From positions 1 through 57,583 of the forward strand of contig MWBQ01000035.1 in assembly GCA_002069605.1 (NCBI GenBank): a stretch of DNA of 57,583 nucleotides, written 5' to 3'. Source of the stretch: Candidatus Atribacteria bacterium ADurb.Bin276 (lineage in GTDB: Bacteria; Atribacterota; Atribacteria; Atribacterales; Atribacteraceae). Shown here piece by piece: positions 42,189-50,799 of this stretch. Made by a program: the position numbers and the translations under genes. The notes under the pieces are model-generated. The model was not told the origin of the DNA. It worked only from the letters and a program-made list of their open reading frames with translations, and made no database searches. Position 1 is the first letter of the stretch. Each line of letters begins with the position of its first letter.

Positions 42189-43410
42189 GGATAGAGACCT
42201 CCTCATCTTCGATAAATTCTTTATGAAGCGCCTGTACGGCCTCATTGATACTCGAATTGGGAATTAAACATGATATTCTCAAATTCGAGGTACTGATCAT
42301 ATCAATATTAATCTCCTGCTCAGAAAGAACGTGGAACATTCGATAGGCAATATTGGGATCGCTGGCAATACCCGCTCCAACGATGGAAATCTTCGCTACC
42401 GCTTCATCCAGTTTGACTCCTTTGAATTGAATCTTCCGGTTTAAATTATCCACCACTTTTTTTAAGCGATTTACATCTTCTCGGGATATGACAAAGGCTA
42501 CGTCTTTTTTATCCTCTCGACCTTCGCTTTGAATAATCATATCAACCGAAACTGAACAATCAGCCAACTCTTTAAAAATAAGGGCTGCGATACCCGGTCG
42601 ATCGGGAACTTCGAGAAAAACCACCTTGACAACATTTCCATTATGGGTAATCGCCCTCACTTTAACATCTTCCATCGATCGCATCTTTTCCACCCACGTC
42701 CCTTCTTCCTGAGAAAAAGTACTCCGCACCTGGACTCTTACACCATAGACCTGAGAAAAGTCAACTGAACGAATTTGTAATACCTTGGCACCTAAATTCG
42801 CCATCTCGGACATCTCATCATAAGATATCCGATTGATTTTCCTGGCTTGGGGCACTATCCTTGGGTCAGCAGTATATACCCCATTTACATCGGTAAAAAT
42901 CTCGCAATATTCAGCAGATAAAGCTGCCGTCAAGGCACAAGCAGTAGTATCGCTCCCTCCACGACCTAAAGTCGTGATATCATAATCCGAACTCATCCCC
43001 TGAAAGCCAGCGACAATGACCACCTTGTTTTCATCAAGGTGACGAAAAACCCTTTGGGGATCGATGGTTATAATCTTCGCCTTGGTATGGAAATTCGAGG
43101 TATGAATGCCGGCTTGCCCGCCGGTCAGAGCTATCGCTTCCTGACCTAAAGCATTGAGCGCCATGGAAAGCAGGGCAATAGATACCTGTTCCCCGGTTGA
43201 TAGAAGCATGTCTAATTCTCGATCGGGTGGCGAAGGGTGTATTTCTCGTGCCATTTCCATCAGCCGGTCGGTGGTTTTTCCCATGGCTGAAACCACCACC
43301 ACCAAGCGATGTCCTTGATCCACATAGGATTTTATCCGGCAAGCTACCGATTTTACCTTATCCAGATCGGCTACTGAAGATCCACCATATTTTTGTACAA
43401 TCAGACTCAT
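42175..43410 (-). CDS. lysC: Aspartate kinase
   Basis: Phosphorylates aspartate, first step of the aspartate family pathway. It begins [19 protein letters not shown] (kinase motif), contains [19 protein letters not shown] and [15 protein letters not shown], and ends with two ACT regulatory domains (about 260-400), so it is a monofunctional, feedback-regulated type. The ATG at 43408-43410 overlaps the thrB stop as ATGA, which fixes the start over a longer frame to 43443. Confidence 0.96.
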   Translation of the reverse strand: MSLIVQKYGGSSVADLDKVKSVACRIKSYVDQGHRLVVVVSAMGKTTDRLMEMAREIHPSPPDRELDMLLSTGEQVSIALLSMALNALGQEAIALTGGQAGIHTSNFHTKAKIITIDPQRVFRHLDENKVVIVAGFQGMSSDYDITTLGRGGSDTTACALTAALSAEYCEIFTDVNGVYTADPRIVPQARKINRISYDEMSEMANLGAKVLQIRSVDFSQVYGVRVQVRSTFSQEEGTWVEKMRSMEDVKVRAITHNGNVVKVVFLEVPDRPGIAALIFKELADCSVSVDMIIQSEGREDKKDVAFVISREDVNRLKKVVDNLNRKIQFKGVKLDEAVAKISIVGAGIASDPNIAYRMFHVLSEQEINIDMISTSNLRISCLIPNSSINEAVQALHKEFIEDEEVSIHEEL

Positions 43411-44315
43411 GTTTGTTTCACTCGAATTCCTTGCTTCTGCCAATTTACTTTTTTTATAACCAGATTATTGGTACCTTTTTGAGCAAACAGTTCACTGATC
43501 TTTTTTTCATCGGAGGAGGTGATCGGTTCCCGAAGCATCAAGAGTATCGTCGAGCCCGAACCACTAATAACCGCCTCTCCCTTCCCCTTCTGATGTAAAT
43601 AATCACGGACTTCAAAAAAACCCGGTATTTTTTGCCCCCGAAAGGGCTGATGAATAGCGTCATCCAGGGCAGAAAAAAAGCCTTCCCGATCTTGACGACA
43701 AATGCTCCCCATCAAATAGGCAATTCGAGATAAATTAAAGATGACATCTTCTCGTGAATAGTTAGCGGGAAGAATCTTTCTCATTTCCTCAGTAGAGAGG
43801 GTATATCCCGGAATACAAGCAACGAGATAAATAGTATCAAAAAAGGGGAATTTTTGATAGTGTATTTGTTCACCATTTTTCATGGCTATCGTTAAACCAC
43901 CAACCATGGCAGGGATGACATTATCAGGATGCCCTTCAATCTGAGTGGCGAAATGAACCATATCTTGAATTGAAAGTACCCTTCCATTCAACTCGTTAAC
44001 AGTGACTACCGCCGCGGAAATACAAGCCGCGCTACTTCCCAACCCCCGGCAGACTGGAATCTGGTTGAATGCTTCAACTTCCAAGCCTTGTTCGGGAAAA
44101 TTCTTCATTTTTGTAATCTTTTTAACGGTTTTAAAAAATAGATTCCGATCGTCTTCGGGGAGACAACTTTCTCCTTCGCCTCGATTTCGTATAATATATT
44201 TGTTCTCTTTAATGGGTTGAACTCGAACAGTATAAAAGAGATCCAGAGCCATTCCCAAGACATCAAATCCACATCCTAAGTTGGCGGTGGTTGCCGGTAT
44301 GCTGACTTCAATCAT
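43407..44315 (-). CDS. thrB: Homoserine kinase
   Basis: GHMP kinase making O-phosphohomoserine. It starts [23 protein letters not shown], has the ATP-binding [17 protein letters not shown] and the C-terminal [15 protein letters not shown]. The ATG at 44313-44315 has TGGAG six bases upstream; the longer frame to 44345 lies in thrC. It overlaps thrC by eight bases and lysC by four. Confidence 0.96.
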   Translation of the reverse strand: MIEVSIPATTANLGCGFDVLGMALDLFYTVRVQPIKENKYIIRNRGEGESCLPEDDRNLFFKTVKKITKMKNFPEQGLEVEAFNQIPVCRGLGSSAACISAAVVTVNELNGRVLSIQDMVHFATQIEGHPDNVIPAMVGGLTIAMKNGEQIHYQKFPFFDTIYLVACIPGYTLSTEEMRKILPANYSREDVIFNLSRIAYLMGSICRQDREGFFSALDDAIHQPFRGQKIPGFFEVRDYLHQKGKGEAVISGSGSTILLMLREPITSSDEKKISELFAQKGTNNLVIKKVNWQKQGIRVKQT

Positions 44316-45381
44316 GCTTTTCTCCAGATAATCCAAGGCGATCAACGATTGCCTCTTCCGATGCTTCCAATTCTTCGATTCGATCCCGGCATTGTTCTAT
44401 GGCGATATCAGGATCTTTCAGCCCGTGACCGGTGAGTACACAAACAACCGATTCATTTCCCTGGAAAAATCCGGCTTGATTTTTTTTCAATACACCAGCC
44501 AAAGAAGCCGCTGAAGCAGGCTCAACAAATAATCCTTCTTCCCCGGCTAACATTCTCTGCGCTGAAAGGATTTCTTCATCGGTTACCGCTTCAATGCTCC
44601 CCCCCGACTCATCGCGGGCGTTGATTGCCCCTTTCCAGCTGGCGGGATTCCCAATCCGTATTGCCGTGGCAACGGTATGAGGTTTTTCAACCGGTACCCC
44701 AGTTACCAATGGGCAAGATCCTTGAGCTTGAAACCCAATCATCTTGGGTAGGACATTGATTTCTTTTCGGCTAAAAAGTTCTTTAAAACCCTTCCAATAG
44801 GCGGTTATATTCCCAGCATTGCCAACCGGTAAAGCCAGATAATCAGGCACCCCTTGCATCCAATCAACGATCTCGAAAGCGGCGGTTTTTTGGCCCTCAA
44901 TTCGAAAGGGATTGATGGAATTCACCAATGCCACCGGATAATGCGAGGTTATGGAACGGACGATCGTCAAAGCCTCATCAAAATTTCCCTTGATAGCAAT
45001 AACCCGTGCTCCATGCATCAATGCTTGTGAGAGCTTCCCTAAGGCAATTTTACCCTGAGGAATTATGACGATACAGGCAACTCCCGCCCGCCGGGCATAA
45101 GCAGCCGCTGAAGCAGAAGTATTCCCAGTTGAAGCACACATGATCACTTTCTTCCCTTCTTCAACTGCCTTAGCAACTGCCATGACCATTCCACGGTCTT
45201 TAAAGGAACCAGTTGGATTCATTCCTTCAAATTTAAAAAAGAGAGATTTTAATTTTAACTGCTTAACAATATGTTGAGACCGGATAAGAGGAGTATTCCC
45301 TTCCTGTAAAGTTAATTCCGGTGTCCTAGGAGCTACAGGAAGATAGTCAGCAAAATGCGAAATAACACCAGGCCAGTACAA
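44308..45381 (-). CDS. thrC: Threonine synthase
   Basis: PLP enzyme that converts O-phosphohomoserine to threonine. The PLP lysine lies in PTGSFKDRGM, with STGNTSASAAAYARR and the phosphate-binding LPVGNAGNITAY. The likely start is the TTG at 45379-45381, seven bases after GGAGG; an ATG two codons earlier is one base from that site and so poorly placed. It is the first gene of thrC-thrB-lysC-asd. Homoserine dehydrogenase (hom), needed between asd and thrB, is not in this operon. Confidence 0.95.
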   Translation of the reverse strand: MYWPGVISHFADYLPVAPRTPELTLQEGNTPLIRSQHIVKQLKLKSLFFKFEGMNPTGSFKDRGMVMAVAKAVEEGKKVIMCASTGNTSASAAAYARRAGVACIVIIPQGKIALGKLSQALMHGARVIAIKGNFDEALTIVRSITSHYPVALVNSINPFRIEGQKTAAFEIVDWMQGVPDYLALPVGNAGNITAYWKGFKELFSRKEINVLPKMIGFQAQGSCPLVTGVPVEKPHTVATAIRIGNPASWKGAINARDESGGSIEAVTDEEILSAQRMLAGEEGLFVEPASAASLAGVLKKNQAGFFQGNESVVCVLTGHGLKDPDIAIEQCRDRIEELEASEEAIVDRLGLSGEKHD

Positions 45382-45484
45382 GAGCATGCCTCCTTGATCA
45401 TATTAAAATAATTGTGATAAAGAATATCATAAAATCCTTGATTTGTAACATCTTGATTTCTTTTCGCCAAGATTTCCTTACCAA

Positions 45485-45522
45485 TCGGTTTCATTGACAG
45501 AACCGACTAAAAATCATACTAT
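45485..45522 (+). promoter_or_regulatory. Strong promoter with overlapping palindrome before the Rrf2 gene
   Basis: TTGACA (45494-45499) and TACTAT (45517-45522) are separated by 17 bases. An inverted repeat TCGGTT (45485-45490) / AACCGA (45501-45506) straddles the -35 box, a position where a repressor would block polymerase. The Rrf2 regulator just downstream is the natural candidate. Confidence 0.7.
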
Positions 45523-45555
45523 TTTGATATCCTTAGAAAGGTAGTGTGCTATCTC

Positions 45556-45972
45556 ATGAAAATTTCAACCAGAGCTCGTTACGGATTAAGATTATTAGTC
45601 GATTTAGCCGAACATTCAGGGAAAGACCCGGTTAAATTAAAAGATATCTCTCAACGTCAGGGCATATCCCTCAATTACCTTCGGCAGCTTATCATGCCCC
45701 TGGAATCGAATAAGATCGTTCGAAGCATCCGTGGAAACCGAGGTGGATATCTATTAGGAAAAAAACCTGAAGAAATCAACCTGCTGGACATCATGAACCT
45801 GTTAGAAGGCCCAATTGATTTAGTCGATTGTGTTCATAACAAAAACCTTTGCCAAATATCGGATACCTGTCCTACTCGTAAAATATGGGTAGAAATATCG
45901 GAAAAAATGGAGCAGTCACTCGTCCAAAAAAGTTTGAAAGATCTGATGGAAAATAATGAAATACACAACTAA
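45556..45972 (+). CDS. Rrf2-family transcriptional regulator
   Basis: A winged-helix regulator starting MKISTRARYGLRLLVDLAEHSG. The wHTH continues with LKDISQRQGISLNYLRQLIMPLESNKIVRSIRGNRGGYLLGK. Three cysteines follow (DCVHNKNLCQISDTC), the spacing area where IscR and NsrR bind a Fe-S cluster, so iron-sulfur sensing is possible. Candidate starts are the ATG at 45556 and a GTG at 45544; neither is well spaced from the AAAGG site. It likely regulates itself and the MFS gene 26 bases downstream. Confidence 0.9.
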   Translation: MKISTRARYGLRLLVDLAEHSGKDPVKLKDISQRQGISLNYLRQLIMPLESNKIVRSIRGNRGGYLLGKKPEEINLLDIMNLLEGPIDLVDCVHNKNLCQISDTCPTRKIWVEISEKMEQSLVQKSLKDLMENNEIHN

Positions 45973-45998
45973 ATATTAAAACAGGGGGTCGAAATCGA

Positions 45999-47177
45999 TT
46001 GTCCAAAAATTACCTGCTGGTCCCATTCTTTTTAGCTTTGATTGTTATAGGATTAGGACTCTCCGGAATTGGGTCGGTCGTTCCCGAAATGACCAAACAG
46101 TTTGGTGTCACCTCAGCTGTGATGGGACGGGTATTTCTGTTTCATGGATTGGGGTACTTCATTTCCATCATGATCGCCGGTTTTTTAGGTGACATTATGC
46201 AAAAATCTTTCCTGCTTCGGTTGGGATTGTTAATCAGCGCTTTAGGATTTGCCGGAATCGCTTCTTTTCAAGGTTTTTCCCCAGTAATCCTCAGCTTCAT
46301 GGCAATGGGTATTGGGCTTGGTTTTTTGGACTGCATGGTGAATCCAATTTTAACCGAAATATTTACCAAAAATCCCGGCACCATTCTCAATATTGTCCAT
46401 GCTTTTTACGGCCTTGGCTCTCTATCTGCTCCTCGACTCTATGCTTTTTTAAGTCAACGACAATATAACTGGCAGAATTTTTATACGTTGGTAACAGTTA
46501 TCACCGTGGTGGTTTTTATTCTTTTTCTCCTCCCCTTTCTCCCCAAAAGTCAGGGGAAAATGGGATTTCGAAATATTTTAAAAATTTTCCGCTATCGGGC
46601 CTTTTGGTTCATGGGAGCCATAACCATGTTCTACTCCGGAGGAGTAACCATCCTGAATGGATGGTTAGTGTCCTATTTCAAAGAAAAAGGATTATCAGTC
46701 CCAATTGGAGCGGTTTACCTATCCTTTTTTTGGCTGGGATTAATGGTTGGTCGTTTTGTCCTTTCCTGGATGGTTGATCGAATCGGTCATCTCCGTATGA
46801 TCCAGCTTAATACCATTGGAGGAATCATTTTTGCAGCTTTAACCATCAGTCTTCCCATATCAGCCATTCTCACCCCTACTCTTCTCTTCTTAACCGGTTT
46901 CATGCTCTCAACGATTATGCCGACTACTCTCACTTATGCAGTGGTTAATTACCCAGAAACTGCCTCAACCGCTTCCGGATGGGTCTTAACCAATAATGGG
47001 ATTGCTACGCTCTTATTTCCGTGGTTTGGAGGAATATTAGCCTCACTCACCAGTTTCCAAACCACTCTGTTGATGGTGCCGATTTTGCTCATCATTATGC
47101 TTTCTTTTCAATGGCTCTTAGCAGGAGAAATCAAAAAAGTCCAGAAATCCCCAGTCAAAACCGTTCCCAGTGGCTAA
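45999..47177 (+). CDS. Major facilitator superfamily transporter
   Basis: A 392-residue protein with about twelve hydrophobic helices. MFS features include the loop after helix 2 GFLGDIMQKSFLLRLG and the central domain break near residue 190; the sequence resembles FucP-like or sugar/efflux MFS proteins only loosely. The start is a TTG at 45999-46001 with GGGGGT about ten bases upstream. It forms an apparent operon with the Rrf2 gene. Its 3' end overlaps the convergent gene at 47174-47632 by four bases. Confidence 0.85.
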   Translation: MSKNYLLVPFFLALIVIGLGLSGIGSVVPEMTKQFGVTSAVMGRVFLFHGLGYFISIMIAGFLGDIMQKSFLLRLGLLISALGFAGIASFQGFSPVILSFMAMGIGLGFLDCMVNPILTEIFTKNPGTILNIVHAFYGLGSLSAPRLYAFLSQRQYNWQNFYTLVTVITVVVFILFLLPFLPKSQGKMGFRNILKIFRYRAFWFMGAITMFYSGGVTILNGWLVSYFKEKGLSVPIGAVYLSFFWLGLMVGRFVLSWMVDRIGHLRMIQLNTIGGIIFAALTISLPISAILTPTLLFLTGFMLSTIMPTTLTYAVVNYPETASTASGWVLTNNGIATLLFPWFGGILASLTSFQTTLLMVPILLIIMLSFQWLLAGEIKKVQKSPVKTVPSG

Positions 47178-47632
47178 TAGGCATAGACTCTACCGTAAGG
47201 GCGAGTGGTGGTTGGAAAAACCTTAACGAAGTCATCGCATTTTAACTCAGGAATTTCTAAGCTAAGGTCAGCAGAAAATTCCTGAAGGTACAAATTGATT
47301 TCATCAAAATCTTCGGGAATCGGCTTTTCAATGCCGATTCCCGGACCAGCCTGTTCCGGTTGGAATCGCCCACGAATAAACAACTTCCCTCCATTCATTC
47401 CCGAAGCAATGAATTTCCCTACTGGGGAACAATTTGAATCGTAACCCAAACCTAATACCACTATTAAACCACCGGCCATATACTCACCAAGAAAATCTCG
47501 GCTCGAGCCACCAATCATGATAACTGGATAATCGTCAATGATGGTGTCACCCGACATTCTCGATCCGTCTTGGTTGAGAATGCCAACCAAGGCACATCCA
47601 GAAGGTATGCGGTAAAGTTGGTCCTCTCTCAT
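47174..47632 (-). CDS. Stand-alone glutamate-synthase GXGXG-like domain protein
   Basis: About 152 residues matching the right-handed beta-helix domain that ends the large subunit of glutamate synthase and is also found in FwdC-type proteins: VIMIGGSSRDFLGEYMAGGLIVVLGLG, then GKFIASGMNGGKLFIRG. No glutaminase or synthase domain is present, so it is probably one subunit of a split archaeal-type GltB or an unrelated scaffold; partners are not nearby. The ATG at 47630-47632 has GAGGTGA eight bases upstream; a longer frame to 47713 runs into repeat sequence. Confidence 0.75.
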   Translation of the reverse strand: MREDQLYRIPSGCALVGILNQDGSRMSGDTIIDDYPVIMIGGSSRDFLGEYMAGGLIVVLGLGYDSNCSPVGKFIASGMNGGKLFIRGRFQPEQAGPGIGIEKPIPEDFDEINLYLQEFSADLSLEIPELKCDDFVKVFPTTTRPYGRVYAY

Positions 47633-47813
47633 GATTTCTTCACCTCGATCCTTTTTAAAATCAGTGAACAGTGATGAGAAAAATTTCGCCCTTTCTTTAT
47701 TTTTTCCCATCAAGGGAGAAAGAATTATGGTGTTGCATCATCCAGAGGTTTCGTTATCGGAAGCCGTGAGGATCTGCTGCCCATTTCCTCGGTTCTTCAA
47801 TATCACCGTTGGT

Positions 47814-47842
47814 TAAAATTCAAGAATCAAGACCTGACCCCA
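47814..47842. repeat. Lone arm of the inverted-repeat element
   Basis: TTAAAATTCAAGAATCAAGA followed by CCTGACCCC matches the arms of the element at 30812-30976. No partner arm is found within the next few hundred bases, so it is a fragment or the site of an excised copy. Confidence 0.6.
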
Positions 47843-47869
47843 GAAATTACCTCCTTTGTCGATAAAAAA

Positions 47870-47905
47870 AGGGCGCTTTGCTCCAACAACGGAGCAAAAC
47901 GCCCT
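47870..47905 (-). terminator. Intrinsic terminator for the gene at 48056-48730
   Basis: Arms AGGGCGCTTTGCTCC (47870-47884) and GGAGCAAAACGCCCT (47891-47905) with a six-base loop. On the minus strand the stem is followed by TTTTTTTATC, a good terminator. It lies 150 bases beyond the stop of the membrane protein gene. The gap between contains nothing else recognisable. Confidence 0.8.
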
Positions 47906-48055
47906 TGTCTCAATCTTAATGTCCAACACTGGACAATTTTTCTTTATAAAATATAAATAATTTAGATTTCTTGATAAACTAAAACGTCTTAATAAAATTG
48001 TAAAAAAATTCTAATAAAAGTGAGTAGTCCTGTCAATTGGAATAACTCAATTTTT

Positions 48056-48730
48056 TTAATAACGAGTCAGGCTTAAATAAAAACGAGTCAGCAAAATGCC
48101 GATATAAGCTAAAAGGTAGGTAATAAAAACAATATTAATTAAAAATCCGACTAGAGGGATAAATCGAATCAACCAAACCAGGAAATAACCAATCACTAAT
48201 AATGCCAAGGCAAGGATGAAAAATGCGAATACTTCAGCCAGATTTTCATAAACCATACGGAAACTGGTTTTTATGGCACTAAAAGGGTCGTCTCCGCTAA
48301 TCACTATTGCCGGTAAACAAAAAATTAATAAGAAAGCCAGAAAAAAACCAGCGAAAACAAACCAAACCGAAAAGAATCCAATTAATAATCCCAGACCCAG
48401 ACAAGCTAAAAGAACATCCGAAAATCGGCTCTGGATAATGCGGTAAACCCGTCGAAAATCGATCAGATTACGGTATTGATAATCCCAGACCAAAGCAATA
48501 AGAAAACTCATCCCGAGAAACACGGTAAACATTCCAGCAATTCCTAAACCAGCCAGAGTAAATGATTGTAGGTAGGAGGATATCCATACCAACCGTCTCC
48601 CCGGGGTCATGTATAGTATAAGAGAAAAAATCAATGCCGGCGCTGCTGTGGTGAGAATAAACGATGGGCGACTGATTAAAAGACGGAAACTACTCTTGGC
48701 TTCATTCCAGAACTCTCGGCTATTAATCAT
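48056..48730 (-). CDS. Polytopic membrane protein, unknown function
   Basis: A 224-residue protein with about six hydrophobic segments (25-42, 55-82, 107-140, 164-190, 194-218). The segment IFCLPAIVISGDDPFSAIKTSFRMVYENLAEVF resembles the shared core of bacterial DUF-type membrane proteins related to the membrane domain of glycerophosphodiester phosphodiesterases. No enzymatic motif is visible. It is divergent from the TPR gene to the right and ends at a terminator. Confidence 0.7.
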   Translation of the reverse strand: MINSREFWNEAKSSFRLLISRPSFILTTAAPALIFSLILYMTPGRRLVWISSYLQSFTLAGLGIAGMFTVFLGMSFLIALVWDYQYRNLIDFRRVYRIIQSRFSDVLLACLGLGLLIGFFSVWFVFAGFFLAFLLIFCLPAIVISGDDPFSAIKTSFRMVYENLAEVFAFFILALALLVIGYFLVWLIRFIPLVGFLINIVFITYLLAYIGILLTRFYLSLTRY

Positions 48731-48821
48731 GTTCTTCTCCTATGGGAAAATATTCGACTCAGTTCATATTACTATCATTCATGGGTCATGACAAGTTTTT
48801 TACCGAGAAAATTTGAGTTGA

Positions 48822-48830
48822 TGGTATAAT
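48822..48830 (+). promoter_or_regulatory. Extended -10 promoter of the TPR protein gene
   Basis: TGG-TATAAT (48822-48830) is a perfect extended -10 element. The -35 region is poor, which fits extended -10 promoters. The start would be near 48837, 34 bases before the chosen TTG start. Confidence 0.6.
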
Positions 48831-48870
48831 ACCAAAAAGAAGCATGCCAACCAAAAAAGGGGGATGTGTT

Positions 48871-49932
48871 TTGAGAAATTTTTTCATGATTTGGTTTTTG
48901 ATCTTAATCCTTCTTCTGCTCTTTTGTCCAACCAGCTTCGCTTTAGATGCTTTTGATCAAGCACAAATTTATTTAGAAAGTGGGGACATTGACCGAGCCA
49001 TTCAAATTTTGAAACCTTTAACCAATTCTTCAAATGAAGATGAGCTCTCTCAGGTGGTTGAGGTTTTGTATACTCTTTTCAGTGAAAAAGGCCAAAACCA
49101 GGACGCGATTCATGTTCTCCAAATTTTTATCGAAAAATTCCCCCGAACTCAATCAGCCTATTTGTATCGATATTGGATAGCCAAAACCGAAGAAGATAAC
49201 AAAAAATATCAGGAATCTTTGAAACTTCTACAAAAAATTGTCGCTGAATATCCCACCGATATTGGTGATCCTTTTAATATCCGTCAGCAAGCGATGGAAG
49301 ATATAGCTCACCATCAAGAAAATTATTTTGGAAACTACACTGAAGCTATCAACAGTTATTTAACTATTTTATCCCAATATCCTGATTTTGAAGAAAAATC
49401 GAGAATTCTATTACAAGTTGCTTCCTGCTATGAAAAAATGAATCAATTCGATAAAGCCATGGAATTCTATCAGAAAATTCGCTTTCAAGAAACCGATCCT
49501 TATTATCTTGATCTGTCTGAATTGAGAATTGAATATCTTCAATCGGATCCAACTTGGACAAGAAAAAATTCAGCAATTTTAATCAAAGAGCTTGGAGATG
49601 CTTTTGCTAAAAAAGACCTTCAGGCTATCGAAAGTTTAGCTAAAAAAGGCGATTTTTGGACGGGTCAAATGTTCAGTGAATTTGAAATTGTGAGATTTTC
49701 CCAAATTATTCCCTATTTTTCAACCTATTTAACTCAATCTACCCTCCAAATTCACCCGGCTGAAAAGAAGGAAAATGAGTATTATATTCTAAAAATCACC
49801 TCTTGGGGCGATCCTGACTTTCCAATTCTTTATCTCTATATCGAGAAGGGAATTTATGGATGGGAATGGAGCAAAATTGTCCTGTCCAATCCTGAAATCG
49901 AGTGTCAGGTAAACAACTTTGATGATACCTAA
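48871..49932 (+). CDS. Exported TPR-repeat protein
   Basis: About 353 residues from a TTG at 48871, six bases after an AAGGGGG site; an ATG at 48844 is in frame but has a weak site. The shorter start gives a normal signal peptide, RNFFMIWFLILILLLLFCPTSFA. Tetratricopeptide-like repeats follow (AQIYLESGDIDRAIQILKPL, EDAIHVLQIF-type, YRYWIAK, KYQESLKLLQKI, NYTEAINSYLTIL, QFDKAMEFYQKI). The last 100 residues are a non-repeat domain. It resembles YbgF/BamD-type envelope proteins, but no specific function can be named. Confidence 0.8.
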   Translation: MRNFFMIWFLILILLLLFCPTSFALDAFDQAQIYLESGDIDRAIQILKPLTNSSNEDELSQVVEVLYTLFSEKGQNQDAIHVLQIFIEKFPRTQSAYLYRYWIAKTEEDNKKYQESLKLLQKIVAEYPTDIGDPFNIRQQAMEDIAHHQENYFGNYTEAINSYLTILSQYPDFEEKSRILLQVASCYEKMNQFDKAMEFYQKIRFQETDPYYLDLSELRIEYLQSDPTWTRKNSAILIKELGDAFAKKDLQAIESLAKKGDFWTGQMFSEFEIVRFSQIIPYFSTYLTQSTLQIHPAEKKENEYYILKITSWGDPDFPILYLYIEKGIYGWEWSKIVLSNPEIECQVNNFDDT

Positions 49933-50201
49933 CCTGAAATAAATTTGATATTATTCATTTTTTTTGTAAAATAGAAGGAGTAACTTAAAGTCAGCTAATA
50001 ATTATAGAATACATATTGATTAGATAATGATATATCAGCCCTCGAAACACCAAGCTGAATCCTCCTCATGTTAGAGGAGTTGAAGGTAACAATTCCTCTG
50101 GGGGAGGTTTCATGCCACCTTCTGATTAAAAAAGGTTATTAACTTTAATATATTGTTCTATTCCACAATATACATATATTTATTACCAATGAGGTGATTT
50201 T
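49933..50201 (+). promoter_or_regulatory. Promoter and structured leader of the histidine operon
   Basis: TTGATA (49945-49950) and TAAAAT (49967-49972) with 16 bases between them form a good promoter. The resulting leader of about 220 bases can fold: CTCCTC/GAGGAG (50062-50067 with 50074-50079), CCTC/GAGG around 50095-50107, and GAAGGT (50082-50087) with ACCTTC (50117-50122) enclosing the latter. No histidine-rich leader peptide and no T-box consensus were found, so its role is open. Confidence 0.45.
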
Positions 50202-50786
50202 GTGCAAAAACGAGAAGCCTTAAAAAAAAGGACAACCTTTGAAACCGATATTGAAATATATATTCTTCTTGATGGTCAGCGGCAAATCGAACTTGACCTT
50301 CCGATTCCTTTTTTTCCTCATTTATTGAAAAGTATGGCATTTTATGCTGATTGGGATCTCAATATAAAAGCTCGTGGTGATGTTGAAGTTGATTTTCACC
50401 ATCTGGTTGAAGATATTGGGATTGTGTTGGGCGAAGCCTTTCGAACTGCGCTTGGGGAAACAAAAAATATTCAACGTTACAGTACTCAATTCATTGCCAT
50501 GGATGAGGCTTTGAGTATGGTCTCTATTGATGTTGGTGGTCGATCCTTCCTTAATTACGATGTCTCAATTGGTTCTCAAAAAGTTGGTGATTTTGAGGCT
50601 GATCTGATAGAAGAATTTCTAAGGGCTTTTACCAACCACGCACACATTACTCTTCATGGCAAATCATGGTGGGGTAAAAATGGACACCATATCTTAGAGT
50701 CTCTTTTCAAGGCTTTAGGAAAAGCTTTTAAAGAAGCACTGATATTAAATGGTAATACAATTCCCTCCACCAAAGGAATCATATAG
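50202..50786 (+). CDS. hisB: Imidazoleglycerol-phosphate dehydratase
   Basis: Catalyses the sixth step of histidine synthesis. The 194 residues show RKTTFETDIEI-type start, DVEVDFHHLVEDIGIVLGEA (metal-binding HHxxED), GGRSFL and HITLHGKSWWGKNGHHILESLFKALGKA (second HHxxE). The start is GTG at 50202-50204, four bases after GAGGTGA. It has no phosphatase domain. First gene of hisB-hisH-hisA-hisF-hisIE; hisG, hisD and hisC are not in the window. Confidence 0.96.
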   Translation: MQKREALKKRTTFETDIEIYILLDGQRQIELDLPIPFFPHLLKSMAFYADWDLNIKARGDVEVDFHHLVEDIGIVLGEAFRTALGETKNIQRYSTQFIAMDEALSMVSIDVGGRSFLNYDVSIGSQKVGDFEADLIEEFLRAFTNHAHITLHGKSWWGKNGHHILESLFKALGKAFKEALILNGNTIPSTKGII

Positions 50787-50799
50787 GAGAATATTAAAA

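Noticed and set aside
43197-43598. Open plus-strand frame of 133 codons opposite lysC and thrB
   Set aside because: It spans the junction of two real minus-strand genes and shows no protein features.
50069-50143. 24-codon frame starting MLEELKVTIPLGEV in the hisB leader, considered as a leader peptide
   Set aside because: It has only one histidine, no ribosome-binding site, and its start lies in the loop of a hairpin.
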